Made by a program: the position numbers and the translations under genes. 64,000 bases of DNA from Chionis minor (taxonomy: Eukaryota > Chordata > Aves > Charadriiformes > Chionididae). The notes beneath the pieces are model-generated. The model was not told where the DNA came from, searched no databases, and worked only from the letters and a program-made list of their open reading frames with translations. Positions 12,405 through 23,619 of this stretch are shown one piece after another (the stretch's first letter is position 1; every line of letters starts with the position of its first letter). The stretch is from contig VZSF01003332.1 of assembly GCA_013398295.1 (NCBI GenBank), positions 186,001-250,000 of the forward strand. Reading direction: 5' to 3'.

Positions 12405-14736
12405 TTAAAAAATATTAAAAATAGACTTCCTTGAAAAAATCCAGAATGTGGATAAGGGTGTAGTTCCATGTGTCCTGCCTCGTTCCAGAAAGCACACAAC
12501 AGCAGAATTTTGACAAATGTTAAACAATCATTTGCAAAGAATGACCCTGAACCTTTTGTGTGGTCTGAACTGCTACATGAAAGGAGATATTTGCAGTTTA
12601 CAGAATACATGGCAGGCACAGGAAAGAAGATGTGAAATAAAAAGAATTTCCATGGCACCTACTTTAATTTCTTGTTAATTCATATCAATTAACACCATTG
12701 CTTGCTGAGAACACAAATGACTATAATTTTCTCATAAAGTAATATATTCCTTTTTTTCATGGAGTATGTACCTCTGACTGCTCTGCATTCTATTATATTT
12801 CCATTCTAACTTACAAACAAAACTTCATTTTGTCACCATTTCATTTGATGCAATGCCTCCTTTGCCTTTTGCTCTTGGAATGAGTGATTTGAAATCCTCC
12901 TTGGAATTACATCTCTTGCTCTGCTGCACACTATGTAAGAACACCTGTCTTGCCAAGAAAATAATAGTAGTCTGGGGCAATTTTTAGGATGGAAGGGGTC
13001 TGGCCAATTAGAATAAATTGCAAAAAAACCCCTTAAAACTTCAAAAAAATATTTCAGCCAGTTTAAGGAGATGTTTATACAAACAATTCAGGTTGGAACG
13101 TTGACGGCAAGTATCACACCTGATTTATTTTTTATTTTTGATTTAGAAGACAAAATCTTCTAATGCTATTAATGAAGTAGATTTAACTATTTATCTGAAC
13201 TCTTTAATTCATCGTTCTCATCTTTTCTGAGAGCACAGAAAGAATGGAAGGGAGCTTATATGAACAATGAACTGATAGGATTGGAATGTAATTGCTTTGC
13301 TTTATGGTTCAGCAGGCACCCTCCATTTTGCAAAGGCAGGTACAGAGCTAAAAATGGCTTCTAATAAACATTGAGATCTGACCAGTGCATTAGAGGTATG
13401 CTAAGTTAGCAGTAACCATGTGATAAATACAAATTGTCTTTCTTTTAAAAAATAACATAATAAAAAAAAAAAAACAAACATTATTTAAAAAGAATCTCAA
13501 TAACTATTATTTGCTGTGAGGTGAGACATATACATAGAAATTGTGCCCCTGTTTAAGGCAATAAAAATCTCATTCCATTCTCTCTATGTTTTGAACACAA
13601 CACAATTCAATCATCATTGAAGATCCTCAAAAAGCTAAGTACCACAGTTGAAAAACTGCTTATTTATAAGCAAGCTTATGAATTAACATATTTCTACAAT
13701 TGAAGCTAATACTTCGGACTCATCACGTCCTGAATTCAGAATAAAACATTAATGGCACTGATAGATAATTCATACTGTCAATACATGGAGGACACTCATC
13801 CATTTTTATGCTTGTGGATCCCTCAGCAATACTTGACATTGTGATTGCTAGCTCATTTAAAAGATGTCAAGTTCAAAGGAGAACATTAATATTATTTGAT
13901 TTATTTTGAGATTCATTTTTTGTGTTCACACTGTGGGAAAAGTGTGTAATTTTCTCTGTGCCTTACTATTTTTGTTCTCTGATCATCCAGCCAGGGTACA
14001 ATATGGCTCCTAAGTCTCCCTCCCAATGGCTCACAGAGGTTGTTTTCTGAAAGAAAGTGCACATCCTTGTCTTCAGCAAGAGATACAACTGGGAAGTGCT
14101 GAACCCTGGGTCTGTATTGCATGCCATAGCATACATATGAGGTCCAACTTACATTCAACCAATACTTTCCAATTGCTTTGATCCTTGTTTTCACACAGTT
14201 TTCTCATCTCTTGACATTAGTTTGAACTCAGTCTGTATGTCAACTTGGACTACACTATGGACTGCATTCAATATTTCTTTTCAGAAAGAAATGGGAGATT
14301 GACAGAAAAACCTGGCTGCCATTCCCCAACCTTTCCTTGGGCTGGAGGAATGAAGAATAGCTGGATGAAATTCAAACTGATAAATACAGCGATGAAGAGA
14401 AGAGCGTTGGAAACCTCACACTGACAGTGAAACCTTGTTTGTTGCAGGTACAAAATCACAATTAGCCAGTTCAGTGCATTCTTTTCAGAATACACCTTTA
14501 TTCCTTGTCGATCATAATGTCCTACACATTCCATTGTTTCCAGCCGGCTACAAGTCTCCATCCTAGCCAGCAATGCATCTCCAACCCATCCAGCTTCAAC
14601 CTGTCCAGCATATTTTCCTAGAAACACAAATAGCTACAAATATATTTCAGTTTTTATCTTATTCTCTGCTTTCCACATAATTTTAAGTTGAGTTATAAAG
14701 GTTCTTACTGTCATGGTTCTGGGACGAAGGTAAAAA

Positions 14737-15895
14737 CAGAATCACAGAAGCACAAAAGAGTTGAAGCTAGAAGGGTCTTCTGGAGGGTCATTCGGTCTGA
14801 TCCCCCTTATTCAAGCAGGGCCTAGAGCTTGGTGCCCAGGAGCATGTTCAGGCAGCTTTTCAATGTCTCCAAGGAGGAAGACTCCACAAACTTCCCAGGC
14901 AACCTGTGCCAGTGCTAAGTCACTCTCACAGTGAAAAAGGCATTTCCTGATTGTCAGATGGAACCTCCTGTGTCTCATTTTGTGTCCATTGCCTCTGATG
15001 CTGTCACTGGGCACCACAGAAAAGGGCTTTGTTCTGTCTTCTTTGCATGCTCCCTTCAGGTATTTATAGACATTGAATAGATACACCCTGAGTCTTCTCT
15101 TCTCTAGCCTAAGCAGTCCCAGCTGTCTCAGCTTTTCCTCATAAGAGAGAGGCTCCAGTCCTTTCATCATCTCTGTTACCATTCGTTGGACTTTATGTCT
15201 GTTCTGTACTGAGGATGCCAGAACTGGACACAATACTCCAGGTTGAGATATAAGTGAGCTTATATCTCACCCATTGAGATATAAGTGAGCTTCTTTGCAA
15301 CAGCTGTGGTCAGTCACATCCTGCATTATTCCTTGAGCTTCATGAGCTCATGGCCCTTGCCCATCTCCTCTAAGCCTTCTTCCATTTTAGGGTTTTATCC
15401 AGTGAGTTACATTCTTCCTCTAGGGGTTTAGTCAGTCACAGGAGGTCCCTCTGGATTGCAGCATGACCCTCTGGTATATCAACCCCTCCTCCCAGTTTTG
15501 TGTCATCAGCAGACTTGATGAGGGTGCATTCTGCCTCATCATTCAGATCGTTAATGAAGATGTTAAACAGGACTGGAGCCAGTACTGACTGCTGGGGTAC
15601 ACTGCTAGACACTGGCTTCCAACTAGACTTTACACCTCTGATGACTACTCTCTGGGTCTGTCCATTCAACCAGTTTTAAACCCACCTCACTGTCTACTCA
15701 TCCAGGCCATACAGCAACAGCATCTCTATGAGGATCATGAAAGACACAGTGCCGAAATTCTTACCAAAGCTTAGGTAGACAGTATCCACTGCTGTCCCCT
15801 CATCTATCAAGTCTGTCATTTCTTTGTAGAAGGCTATCAAGTTGGTCAAGCATGACTTCCCCTTTGTGAATCAACACTGGTTATAAACTAGTAGT
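14737..15895 (-). mobile_element. CR1 LINE fragment, minus strand
   Basis: A diverged reverse-complement CR1 3' end opens the copy near 14737, followed by the CR1 3' region and ORF2 in reverse orientation. Two ORF2 pieces remain open. The C-terminal part (15233-14811) contains 'MMKGLEPLSYEEKLRQLGLLRLEKRRL' in overlapping view, a hallmark of the CR1 ORF2 tail. The palm part (15669-15436) has LFNIFINDL and, where the catalytic FADD should be, SADD at 15502-15513. The copy ends near 15895 at the [24 protein letters not shown] block, so the 5' end is truncated. An odd hairpin plus 18-base direct repeat sits inside it at 15244-15292. Several stops and frameshifts separate the pieces. Confidence 0.93.
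15244..15292. repeat. Local hairpin and 18-bp direct repeat inside CR1
   Basis: GAGATATAAG (15245-15254) and its exact reverse complement (15259-15268) flank a 4-base loop. The 18 bases at 15244-15261 recur exactly at 15275-15292. Neither is expected at this place in CR1, so this looks like a local template-switch or slippage event after or during insertion. Confidence 0.8.
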
Positions 15896-15914
15896 GCTGG
15901 TCATAGATTTGTGT

Positions 15915-16592
15915 AATCATAGGAAAATTAAGATTAGAAAATATCTCTGGAGGTTATCAGGTCTGACATCTAGTTCCAAGCCAGATTATCTTCAAAGCGA
16001 GATCAGGAACAGTTGACTGATTACCTTGCTCATCTGTGTTTAGAAAATATTCAAGGATGGAGTTATTACAAGCCTTCATGGAAAATACTCTAGCGCTTAT
16101 CCATTCTTATTGTGAAGAACTGGAACTTCCTTTATTACAACTTGTGACTGTGTTCTTGTGCCCTCTGCAACTCTGTAGCAAGTCTAGCCCTTTCTGTACT
16201 ATAACCCCCTAGGTGGTAGAATGCCATGATTAGGACTTCCTTGAACCTTCTTATATCCGGTAGAATGCAGTTCCCTCAATCTCTCCTCATATGAAATGTG
16301 TTTTAGCTCCCTAACTATCTTATGTATTGGGGCATCCACAACCAGTGATAGTGCTCTAAGTGAGGTGTCACAAATACCAAATAAAGAGAAATAATCCCTT
16401 TCCTTGATCTGCTCTTGGTAAAACAGCTCTGTAAGTCATCAGTTTTCACCACCAAAAGGATGTGCTGCTGACTCATGTCTGACTCACAGCCCACCAGGAC
16501 ATGTATGGGTTTTTTTGCAAAGACTGATCATTAAGACAGCTCTCAGCCTGTACTGTTGAAAGTTATTGTGTCTGACCTGCAGGACTTGGAAT
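15915..16592 (-). mobile_element. Second, older CR1 copy, minus strand
   Basis: Directly beyond the previous copy the CR1 3' pattern starts again: 'ATATCTCTGGAGGTTATCAGGTCTGACATC' in split view near 15938-15970, then the weakly conserved 3' region with CTCCCTAACTATCTTATG, and finally a block near 16530-16592 matching the 'CAGCCTGTACTG...CTGACCTGCAGGACTTGG' part of CR1. Divergence is clearly higher than in the neighbour and no frame is open, so this is an older insertion. Confidence 0.8.
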
Positions 16593-18234
16593 TTTAATTT
16601 GCTTACTCAAGAAAAATGGAGGAAAATAACAAATCTGAAGCAATGGGAAAGTACACTAAAAAACAAGGAAAAGTTCAAAACAAATAAAAGGGCAAATGAA
16701 GAGATAAACTACTCAACATATGAGCTAATGAGAACGGAGAATAATAATTAAAAACACTTGAGATGATTTCAGGACAGCAAAAGAAATAGTGATCTGTAGT
16801 CTGTCTAGACTCTAGACTGCCTAGATTGTATTTCCTGTTCCTTTCGCAAACACAAAAAAGATTAGAAAAGAAGAAAAAAATCTGAAAAAGAGAAGTCTTA
16901 TTGTTCTTCTACTTGAAAGGGAGTGATACTGCAAGAAAGAAAATGGACTAAGTGAAAGAATGGACAAATATAATTAGGAGGAAAAAGAAAGGAAAAACTT
17001 TAAGAAAATGTGAATTTGACACAGATCACTGACATAAGATGGGTCTGACCTTTAAATTACTAAATTTCATTTTCATTATCTCTGAATTGTACTTAGCTCT
17101 TAGGGAAATTTTATATTTTAAAACACTTTGATCAATCCATCAAGTTGAACTATTTATGAATCCAAAGAAAAACAACTGCCCTTGTTAAAAATGTATTTTT
17201 CTGAATTTGTACACTATAATCACCAACACGGAGCTAACATCATGCTGGAGTTAGTCATGGATGTTTTCGAGGAAGTATTTTTTTAGATTTCTCAGAACAG
17301 CAGTTTAGATTTCAGTCAATACAGTCCTTATTAAATTACATTGCACACATGCTGAATCCTTTGTATCATACTTAGTTAGTCCCAATGTTGTGAACAATAC
17401 CAAGACAGATTTTATTTAGATTTTATATGCACCGATGATACATATGATTTTTTATTTGCTTGTTTTTGAAAATGCAGAGATTAAGAATGCAGCCAGGTAA
17501 ATTTCTTCTTTATGCTTTTTCTTCTCTTAATTTTTCTAAATAACACAGAACAAATAAAAAACAAGCCTAGAAAATCCTTGGATGTTTGGAAGAAAATAAG
17601 TATGTTAAGAGTACATTATGGTTAAACATTCTGGCATTTGCAGCAAGCAAGCTTATGAACCTGCCAGCCTTTAAGTTACAACCCAGCTTGAATTTACATT
17701 ACCTTGAAGCATTTTTCAGACAATATAATACTAGTTCTATAGTTTGGCGGGGGGGGGGGTGTGGATTATAATAAAGAATGTACCCATGTAACATTATGCA
17801 ATATTGTGTTTCATTCTGTCTACTAAGGTCTATAAAAGTTACTTATTTGAAAGAACATTGCAACCATATTTAAATAACAAAATGGTTTCAGAGGTTTAAC
17901 AGTTCTGAAAACTTGCTGGAAAAACCAAAGGTTGTCCAAGGTTACAACTAAATTAGTTTAGACTCAGTGCCTGAACTTAAGCTTTGAAAGTTCACACTGC
18001 ATATACTTCACTAGGTAATTTCTTTTCTACTGTTATATAAGTTAAAAATCAGACTAATATAAGAATTACGCAATTTAATTTGTCTATCTTGGTTTCTTTA
18101 ATGTAGATCCCTAATCTCTTATTTTGCACTCAGGAAAAAAGAAAAAAAAAAAAAAGAGAGAAAAAAAAATAAGCTGAGCAAATAAACAGGTGTGTTCTTG
18201 GTAGTCCTTGCTTGCTTTCTTTCCTTTTTATCAT
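16593..18234. other. Non-repetitive DNA, no gene recognised
   Basis: AT-rich sequence with no gene. It contains an 11-G run at 17749-17759 and an A-rich tract around 18134-18170 directly before LTR A. Confidence 0.6.
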
Positions 18235-19062
18235 TGTCCAGAGACCTTGACTGGATGTCAGATGTCCACCCAGCTACTCTCTCGCCATCCTGAACAGAAC
18301 AGTGGGAGAAAGTAAGATGAAAAAGCTTGGTGTTTAGATACAGTGAGATTGTCTATCACATGGGCAAAACAGAATTAACTGTGGGAAAATTAATTTCATT
18401 TATTGCCAATTAAAAGTGTAGAGTAGTGAGAAAAAAAGCCAGAAGTAAAACAACACTGTCCCCCCACCCCTTTTCCAGGCTCAACCTCACTCTTTCATTC
18501 CCAACCCCTCTACCTCCTCCTCCACAAGCAGTGCAGGCAGGAAGAGGAGTGGGGGGGGCGGGTCAGTCTATAACAGTCCCTCATTGCTGCTCCTTCCTCA
18601 TCACGCGTTTCCCTTGCTCCAGAATGCATCCTTCCCACAGGCTGCAATCCTTCAGGAAATATCCAACTGCTCTAACATGGGGTCCTCCATGGGCTGCAGT
18701 GTGGATATATGCTCCAGACTGGTCCTCTATGGTCTGCAGGAACTGCAGAATAAAGTCTACTCTGGCACCTGGAGCCCCTCCTCCCTGTCCTTATTCTCTG
18801 CCCTTGGTGTCCACAGGGCTATTTCTCACACATTTACACCTCCTCTCCCCCTCACTGCCATGCAGTGTTTTGCCCTTTTTCAAAAGTGTTTTCTCTGGAT
18901 GTGCCACTGTCTGGGCTAAGAAGCTCAGCTGTGCCCTGTGGTGTGTCTGTTGGAGCCGACTAGAACTACCTGTGTCAGGAATGGTGCAGCCCCAGCCTCT
19001 CCTCACAGAGGTTGCCCCTTCAGCCCCCCACTGCCAGCACTTGGGTACTTGCACCCAATACA
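18235..19062 (-). mobile_element. Solo LTR A (avian endogenous retrovirus LTR, TG...CA)
   Basis: 828 bases that match, in opposite orientation, the element at 23620-24377 and, in the same orientation, the one at 61112-61673. In plus-strand view it starts TGTCCAGAGACCTTGACTGG and ends CACCCAATACA. It is flanked by ATCAT (18230-18234) and ATCAA (19063-19067), a 5-base target-site duplication with one mismatch. A minus-strand AATAAA at 18399-18404 lies about 165 bases from the 3' end, the position of the poly(A) signal in the related LTRs; orientation is inferred from this. The middle carries reiterated units with a CTGCAG core. No retroviral internal region adjoins, hence a solo LTR. A 273-codon plus-strand frame (18426-19247) is an antisense shadow rich in Pro and Ser. 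Confidence 0.85.
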
Positions 19063-19077
19063 ATCAATGTAATAAAG

Positions 19078-19098
19078 TGGGGGGGAAAAAAAAAAAAA
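19078..19098. repeat. G-run / A-run junction
   Basis: A short run of G followed by about 14 A, just outside LTR A. Simple sequence. Confidence 0.7.
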
Positions 19099-19232
19099 GT
19101 TGTCTTATTAAAATCTACAAATTTCTACAGAAATCAAATAGGATAGGATATTGGTCCCATGATGGCAAAGCAGGACAAAAATTGGATTACAGTCAAACTG
19201 AATCTGTTGATAGCCACAGGATAATTTCTTCT

Positions 19233-19855
19233 ATCATAGAATCATAGAATGGTTTGGGTTGGAAGGAACCTTAAAGATCATCTAGTTCCAGCACCCCTGC
19301 CATGGGCAGGGACATCTCCCACTACACCAGGTTGCTCAAAGCCGCATCCAGCCTAGCCTTGAACACTTCCAGGGATGAGGCATCCACAATTTCCCTGGGC
19401 AACCTGTTCCAGTGCCTCACTATCCTCACCAACCTAATATCTAATCTAAATCTGCCCTTTTCCTGTTTAAAAGCATTACCCCTCATCCTATTGCTATAAT
19501 GCCTGATAAAGAGTCCCTCCCCATCTTTCCTGTAGGTCCCCTTTCAGATACTGGAAGGCTGCTATAAGGTCTTCCTGGAGCCTTCTTTTCTCCAGGCTGA
19601 ACAACCCCAAATCTCTCAGCCTGTCCTCACAGCAGAGGTGCTCTAACCGTCTGATCATGTTTGTGGACCTCCTCTGGACCCAGTCCAACAGGTCTATGTT
19701 CGTCTCATGTTGGAGGGCCCAGAGCTGGACATAATACTCCAGGTGGGGTCTCAAGAGATGATCAAGAATCACCTCCCTCAACAAGCTGGTCGTGCTTCTT
19801 TTCATGCAGCCCAGGATGCCGTTAGCTTTCTGGGCTGTGAGCGCGCATTCTGTTT
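19233..19855 (-). mobile_element. CR1 LINE 3' fragment, minus strand
   Basis: Begins with the tandem reverse-complement CR1 terminus (ATCATAGAATCATAGAATGG at 19233) and GGTTTGGGTTGGAAGGAACC, then the CR1 3' region up to 'CAGCCCAGGATGCCGTTAGC' near 19807. A minus-strand frame (19805-19494) keeps the ORF2 C-terminal signature 'LLDWVQRRSTNMIRRLEHL...[17 protein letters not shown]'. The copy stops near 19855, well before the reverse-transcriptase palm. Confidence 0.93.
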
Positions 19856-20229
19856 TTGCAATTCTGTTAAAACAGATCTAATGCAATGATAGCCCCAATA
19901 AAAGTACACAGTTAGGAGCTAATTAATCAACAAGGGGAAAGGAAAAGATTCATTGCCTTTATCAATAGCTATTTAAAAATAAAAACCTTAAAAAGGAAAC
20001 TAATCACGCAGACTGTTTATGTAGCTTGAGGGGAAAAAACCCAAAACAACCCAAACCAGAAAAAAAAGCAATTCAGAGATGGGATACTCACCCCTCAAAG
20101 CTGACCCCTCTTTTTCTGTTGGTTACAAATAAGATCTTGATTAGCAAAGAGTCTTACTAGTTGCTAGTATAACAACTAGTTATAGTAATACACATAACAG
20201 CACATAACAATTATGTGCCACATAATGGC
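19856..20229. other. Unassigned DNA between two CR1 pieces
   Basis: AT-rich sequence lying where the CR1 palm region would be if the pieces on either side were one copy. I recognise no gene or repeat in it. Confidence 0.5.
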
Positions 20230-20330
20230 ACTCAGGATTTTCTGCTCCATAACCTTCCCCATCACTGAGGTCAGGCTGATAGGCCTGGGGTTCACCAGAT
20301 CCTCCTTCCAGCCCTTCTTGTAGAATCAGC
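20230..20330 (-). mobile_element. Short CR1 reverse-transcriptase fragment, minus strand
   Basis: About 100 bases reading, on the plus strand, 'TTTTCTGCTCCATAACCTTC' then 'CTGAGGTCAGGCTGATAGGC': the reverse complement of the CR1 segment just around the NYRPVSLTS block. It has the same orientation as the CR1 piece ending at 19855 and the correct order, so both may derive from one insertion that lost its middle. Confidence 0.8.
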
Positions 20331-20463
20331 CTCACAAACAACGGCACTCAAAGAGCTGCCAAATATAAACATCAATATTAGGAGGAACAGGACAGACATC
20401 ATCGTCTCTGCTGAATACAGTTAGTATTTAGTTGCCTGAAATTGGAGTCTAGTTCTATTTCAG

Positions 20464-20595
20464 ATCCTCTAGGCTTCTATCTGTCATACCTGATGGGCCT
20501 TCTGTAGATCTTCTGTCATATCTGCTGCTCCCTTGACAAGGTTGTTAACTCTATGACAACTTGAATGGCATTAGACATCTAATGTGGGGGCAACT
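20464..20595. repeat. Unclassified interspersed repeat, copy 1
   Basis: Shares a diverged but clearly alignable block with 46585-46725 in the same orientation: the shared part reads roughly GG(C/T)CTTCT..AG(A/G)TCTT.TGTCATATCTGC, then a CCCT block, TATGACA-like, and GAATGGCA/AAATGGCA. I cannot assign the family; an old LTR or DNA-transposon derivative is possible. The edges are approximate and the repeat may be longer. Confidence 0.55.
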
Positions 20596-21653
20596 GATCT
20601 GTCTTAAGATCATTGTAAGTTCTTAACACATTGTAGGCCTACCTTACATGTCAAAAACCTCATTTAAAAACCTTTAGGTGCCAAGCCTGTTTTTAGATTC
20701 TGGGTGATAAGATCATTTAAGCATCTATACAGTATAGAAAAGAGGAACCCTGGGATTAACAGTAAGTGTAATTTTCTGCTGACCTTTAGTAATAACAAGT
20801 AACTACCCCTTTTGTAGTAGGGGATGACTCAGTCCTCACCTCATCTACTTCTGAACTGCCTATGCAGAAAAGGAAAATACTAGGGCTAAAATCTCTATCC
20901 TTGTTAACAACCTGGGCTTATCTCTAGGTGGGGTGGAAAAGAGCATATAGGGTCCTTATTCACCCACTTAATCATGCTTGGTGTCTGCAAAGAGCAGTTC
21001 CCCACATTATGTATTTTGAGAATGAAATTACTTGGTAGGTTATTTCAGATGTAATAAACTCTCAAAATCTTTTAAGTTAGCTGCATCCTTAGCTTTGATG
21101 TTCATGAAGTAATGCTTTTAAATTTAATTTTCTATTTTCATTTAAACATTTTTGTAGTGTATAGATCATTATAGTTTCTTAAATGTTCATTGTATTTTAA
21201 TAATCCATATGAGTTCTTGGCATCTGTGTAGCAGAATCATGCTGTGAAATCTTAATTCTTATGCTGTTATGAAAAACTAGCTTTGTTCACTTAAAAAATC
21301 TCATTTAGTTTCTTTATAAATGCTTTTGTCTTAATCACTAAAAGATCTCCAGGCAGATTATATCAAATTGCCTTACTTTTCTCACTAATACAAACAAAGA
21401 ATAACTAAAATGGCACAGTATTTACCTATGTTACTTCTTGTGGAAAACATTCAGCACCTTCAAAATAGAATTAAGGAAAAAGCAATGGACTGAATCATGT
21501 TAGAAACATATACACACTAAATCTACGTTGCATAAAGTTAGGTAATGCAAATTTGTTATTAGATGCATTTTACAGTAGCGTCTGCCAAAGCTTTCAACTG
21601 AACGAATCATGCTGAATCTGCGTACTGTTCAATGCATTAGATGTCCATGCTCA
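20596..21653. other. No gene recognised
   Basis: AT-rich sequence. Part of it just after 20595 may still belong to the unclassified repeat; nothing else is recognisable. Confidence 0.5.
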
Positions 21654-21728
21654 TTGCAGGGGGATTGGACTAGGTGACTTTTAAAGGTCTCTTCCAACCC
21701 AAACTATTCTATGATACTATGATTCTAA
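21654..21728 (+). mobile_element. CR1 3'-end fragment, plus strand
   Basis: About 75 bases with the CR1 3' terminus in forward orientation: GGGGGATTGGACTAGGTGAC, GGTCTCTTCCAACCCAAAC and the final ATTCTATGATACTATGATTCT. A severely 5'-truncated insertion. Confidence 0.9.
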
Positions 21729-22244
21729 ACAGAACAAGGAGACGTTTCTCCAAAAGAAAATACAGTAATTTTCTTTTCCCTATAAATAAAAGTAGATTTT
21801 GAAATTAGTTACATACGACAAAAAAAAGTAAGTTCAACTTATAAATGCAGTAATAACATTTATTTATTTTACCAAAAAACGTTCAAACAGTGTGCCAAAA
21901 CTGTGGAAGATGAAGCATCAAATAATCAACAATATGTATCAAACATGATATATTTTAGTTGGAACAATGTTTAAAATTAGCTGGAATAAAATACATTCTT
22001 GAGAAACAATTTGATACATACCTAAACATTACATAAAGACAAAGAAGCCAACGACCTATTTTAATTTCATCTTGGTGATTACATATATCATGTCATATCT
22101 TTCTTTACAGGATAATCACTTTAAAGGTATAAACCAGACAAACACTCACAGAGGAAGTAACAATGGTTTGGAAAGCAACAACCAAGTATCATCCTTTTGT
22201 TTCAGATACCAACAACAGTATCAACTGTTGGCTGTTTTGAATCA
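21729..22244. other. No gene recognised
   Basis: AT-rich spacer between two CR1 pieces, with no feature that I can support. Confidence 0.5.
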
Positions 22245-22760
22245 CCTCCCTTTCCTCCACGTGCCTTAGCATAGCTTCGAGAAGGATCTGTTCCATGATC
22301 TTCCCAGGCACAGAGGTGAGGCTGACAGGTCGCTAGTTCCCAGCGTCCTCCTTTTTACCCTTTTTAAAAATGGGTGCGTTGTTTCCCTTTCTCCAGTCAC
22401 CAGGATCTTCACCTGACTGACACAATTTTTCAAATATCATGGAGGGTGGCTTGGCAAGTACATCAGCCAATTCCCTCAGGACTCTGGGATGCATCTTGTC
22501 AGGTCCCATAGAATTCTGTATGTTCAAGTTCCTCAGGTGGTTGCAAACAGGATCTTCTCTTACAGTGGGAGGGACTTTGCTCCCCCAGTCCATGCCTTGC
22601 GGTCCATCCACTTCAGAGGTATGGGGAGAGAGGTTGCCAGTAAAGGCTGAGGCAAAAAAGCTGTTGAGTACCTCAGCCTCATATGTTGTTACTAGTTTGC
22701 CAGGCATGCTCATCAGTGGCGGCTATGCTTTCTTTGACCTTCCCTTTCTTGCTGATATAC
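22245..22760 (-). mobile_element. CR1 LINE, 3' half of a copy split by an LTR
   Basis: Minus-strand CR1 covering the linker and the start of the reverse transcriptase. The minus frame 22713-22333 contains 'VLNSFFASAFTGNLSP', 'NIQNSMGPDKMHPRVLREL' and 'CQSGEDPGDWRKGNNAPIF', the standard CR1 ORF2 stretch between endonuclease and reverse transcriptase, ending in KKGKKEDAGN. The element is interrupted at 22760 by a solo LTR and resumes at 23298; the five bases TATAC (22756-22760) are the left target-site copy. Both CR1 ends are missing. Confidence 0.93.
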
Positions 22761-23292
22761 CGTCCTGGTTTCAGCTGGGATAGAGTTTTGTTGTCTTTTT
22801 TTTTTTTTTTTCCTAGGGATTGTCATGTTTCAGATTTGGTATGAAAGGAATGTCAATAATGCATATTGTTTTAGTTGCTGGCAGGTAATGTTTACATTTT
22901 TCAAGGACTTTTTTCAGCTTCCCATAGAAGCTGATAAGAAGCATAAATAGAACAAGGGAATGGTCAATGGAATATTCCATACCATAGATGTCATGCTTTG
23001 TATATAAATGACGTTGGCTGGGAGAGGGGGGGTATTTGTGATCACTATTTGGGATGCTGCCAATTCACCAATTTACGAGGTGGTAAGACTTGTGTCTTGT
23101 ACACTCTTTTACCATTACAATTATTGTTGTTGTTATTATTTTTGTTTTCTATTAAACTGTCTTTATCTCAACCCATGAGATTTTTTTCCCCTTCCCTTTC
23201 CCCTCCTTTTCTCCCTGCCCTACTAGGGGAAGGGGGACAAACGTGCAAGTGGTTGCATGGTCCTAGCTGCTGACTGGGGTTAAACCATGACA
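22761..23292 (+). mobile_element. Solo LTR of an ERVL-like endogenous retrovirus, inserted into CR1
   Basis: 532 bases starting CGTCCTGGTTTCAGCTGGGA (TG expected; first base apparently mutated) and ending AACCATGACA. It sits inside a CR1 copy and is flanked by TATAC (22756-22760) and TACAC (23293-23297), a 5-base target-site duplication with one mismatch. Promoter-like TATATAAA lies at 23001-23008 and an ATTAAA poly(A)-type signal at 23151-23156, about 140 bases from the 3' end. The CTGGTTTCAGCTGGGATAGAG start resembles ERVL-type LTRs I know from birds; that family call is from memory. No internal retroviral sequence is present, so recombination between two LTRs probably removed it. Confidence 0.9.
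23001..23008 (+). promoter_or_regulatory. TATA-like box in the ERVL-like LTR
   Basis: TATATAAA, about 150 bases upstream of the ATTAAA signal in the same LTR, so a plausible U3 TATA box. Activity cannot be judged from sequence. Confidence 0.5.
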
Positions 23293-23297
23293 TACAC

Positions 23298-23425
23298 CTA
23301 TAGAAGCCTTTCTTATGATTCTTTGTGTCTCTTGCCAAGTTCAGCTCCAGCTATGCCTTGGTCTTCCTGATCCCATCCCCACACAACCGGGCAACATCCC
23401 TATACACTTTCCAGGATACTTGCTT
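23298..23425 (-). mobile_element. CR1 LINE, 5' half of the copy split by an LTR
   Basis: Continues the CR1 broken at 22760: removing the LTR and one target-site copy rejoins the CR1 text around 'GCTGATATACCTATAGAAGC'. It then reads the usual minus-strand CR1 block 'CTTGCCAAGTTCAGCTCCAG', 'CTTCCTGATCCCATCCCCAC' and ends near 23425. Confidence 0.9.
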
Positions 23426-23619
23426 TGAAGAAGATAGGTTACCTATTAAAAATAGACCTCTTCTAATGGCAATACTTGCGATATATTAAGTAAAGAAGCA
23501 AGGTTTTAGAAAAGTGAATGTATGACTACAGGAAAGGTAACTAAAATAGAGGCACAATACAGTTTTTCTAAAGTCAATGTTATGCTATCTGGAGCTATCT
23601 CTTAAGTAAGTGTTGCTGG
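23426..23619. other. Short spacer between CR1 and LTR B
   Basis: About 190 bases of AT-rich DNA with nothing recognisable. Confidence 0.5.

Larger units (their letters stand above)
8075..14736. other. Non-repetitive AT-rich DNA, no gene recognised
   Basis: About 6.7 kb without recognisable genes or recent transposons. It contains a T-rich tract around 9148-9184, a GAAA-rich stretch around 11476-11505, an AT-rich palindrome at 12381-12404 and an A-rich run around 13458-13478. Minus-strand open frames of 93 and 119 codons at 13913-14194 and 14268-14627 show no motif I recognise and their length is within chance expectation. Confidence 0.6.

Noticed and set aside
14268..14627. 119-codon minus-strand frame
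   Set aside because: No recognisable domain and chance-level length; kept only as unassigned DNA.
18426..19247. 273-codon plus-strand open frame, the longest in the window
   Set aside because: It runs antisense through solo LTR A and beyond its end, is low-complexity (Pro, Ser, Leu, His) and has no domain. The LTR match explains the sequence.
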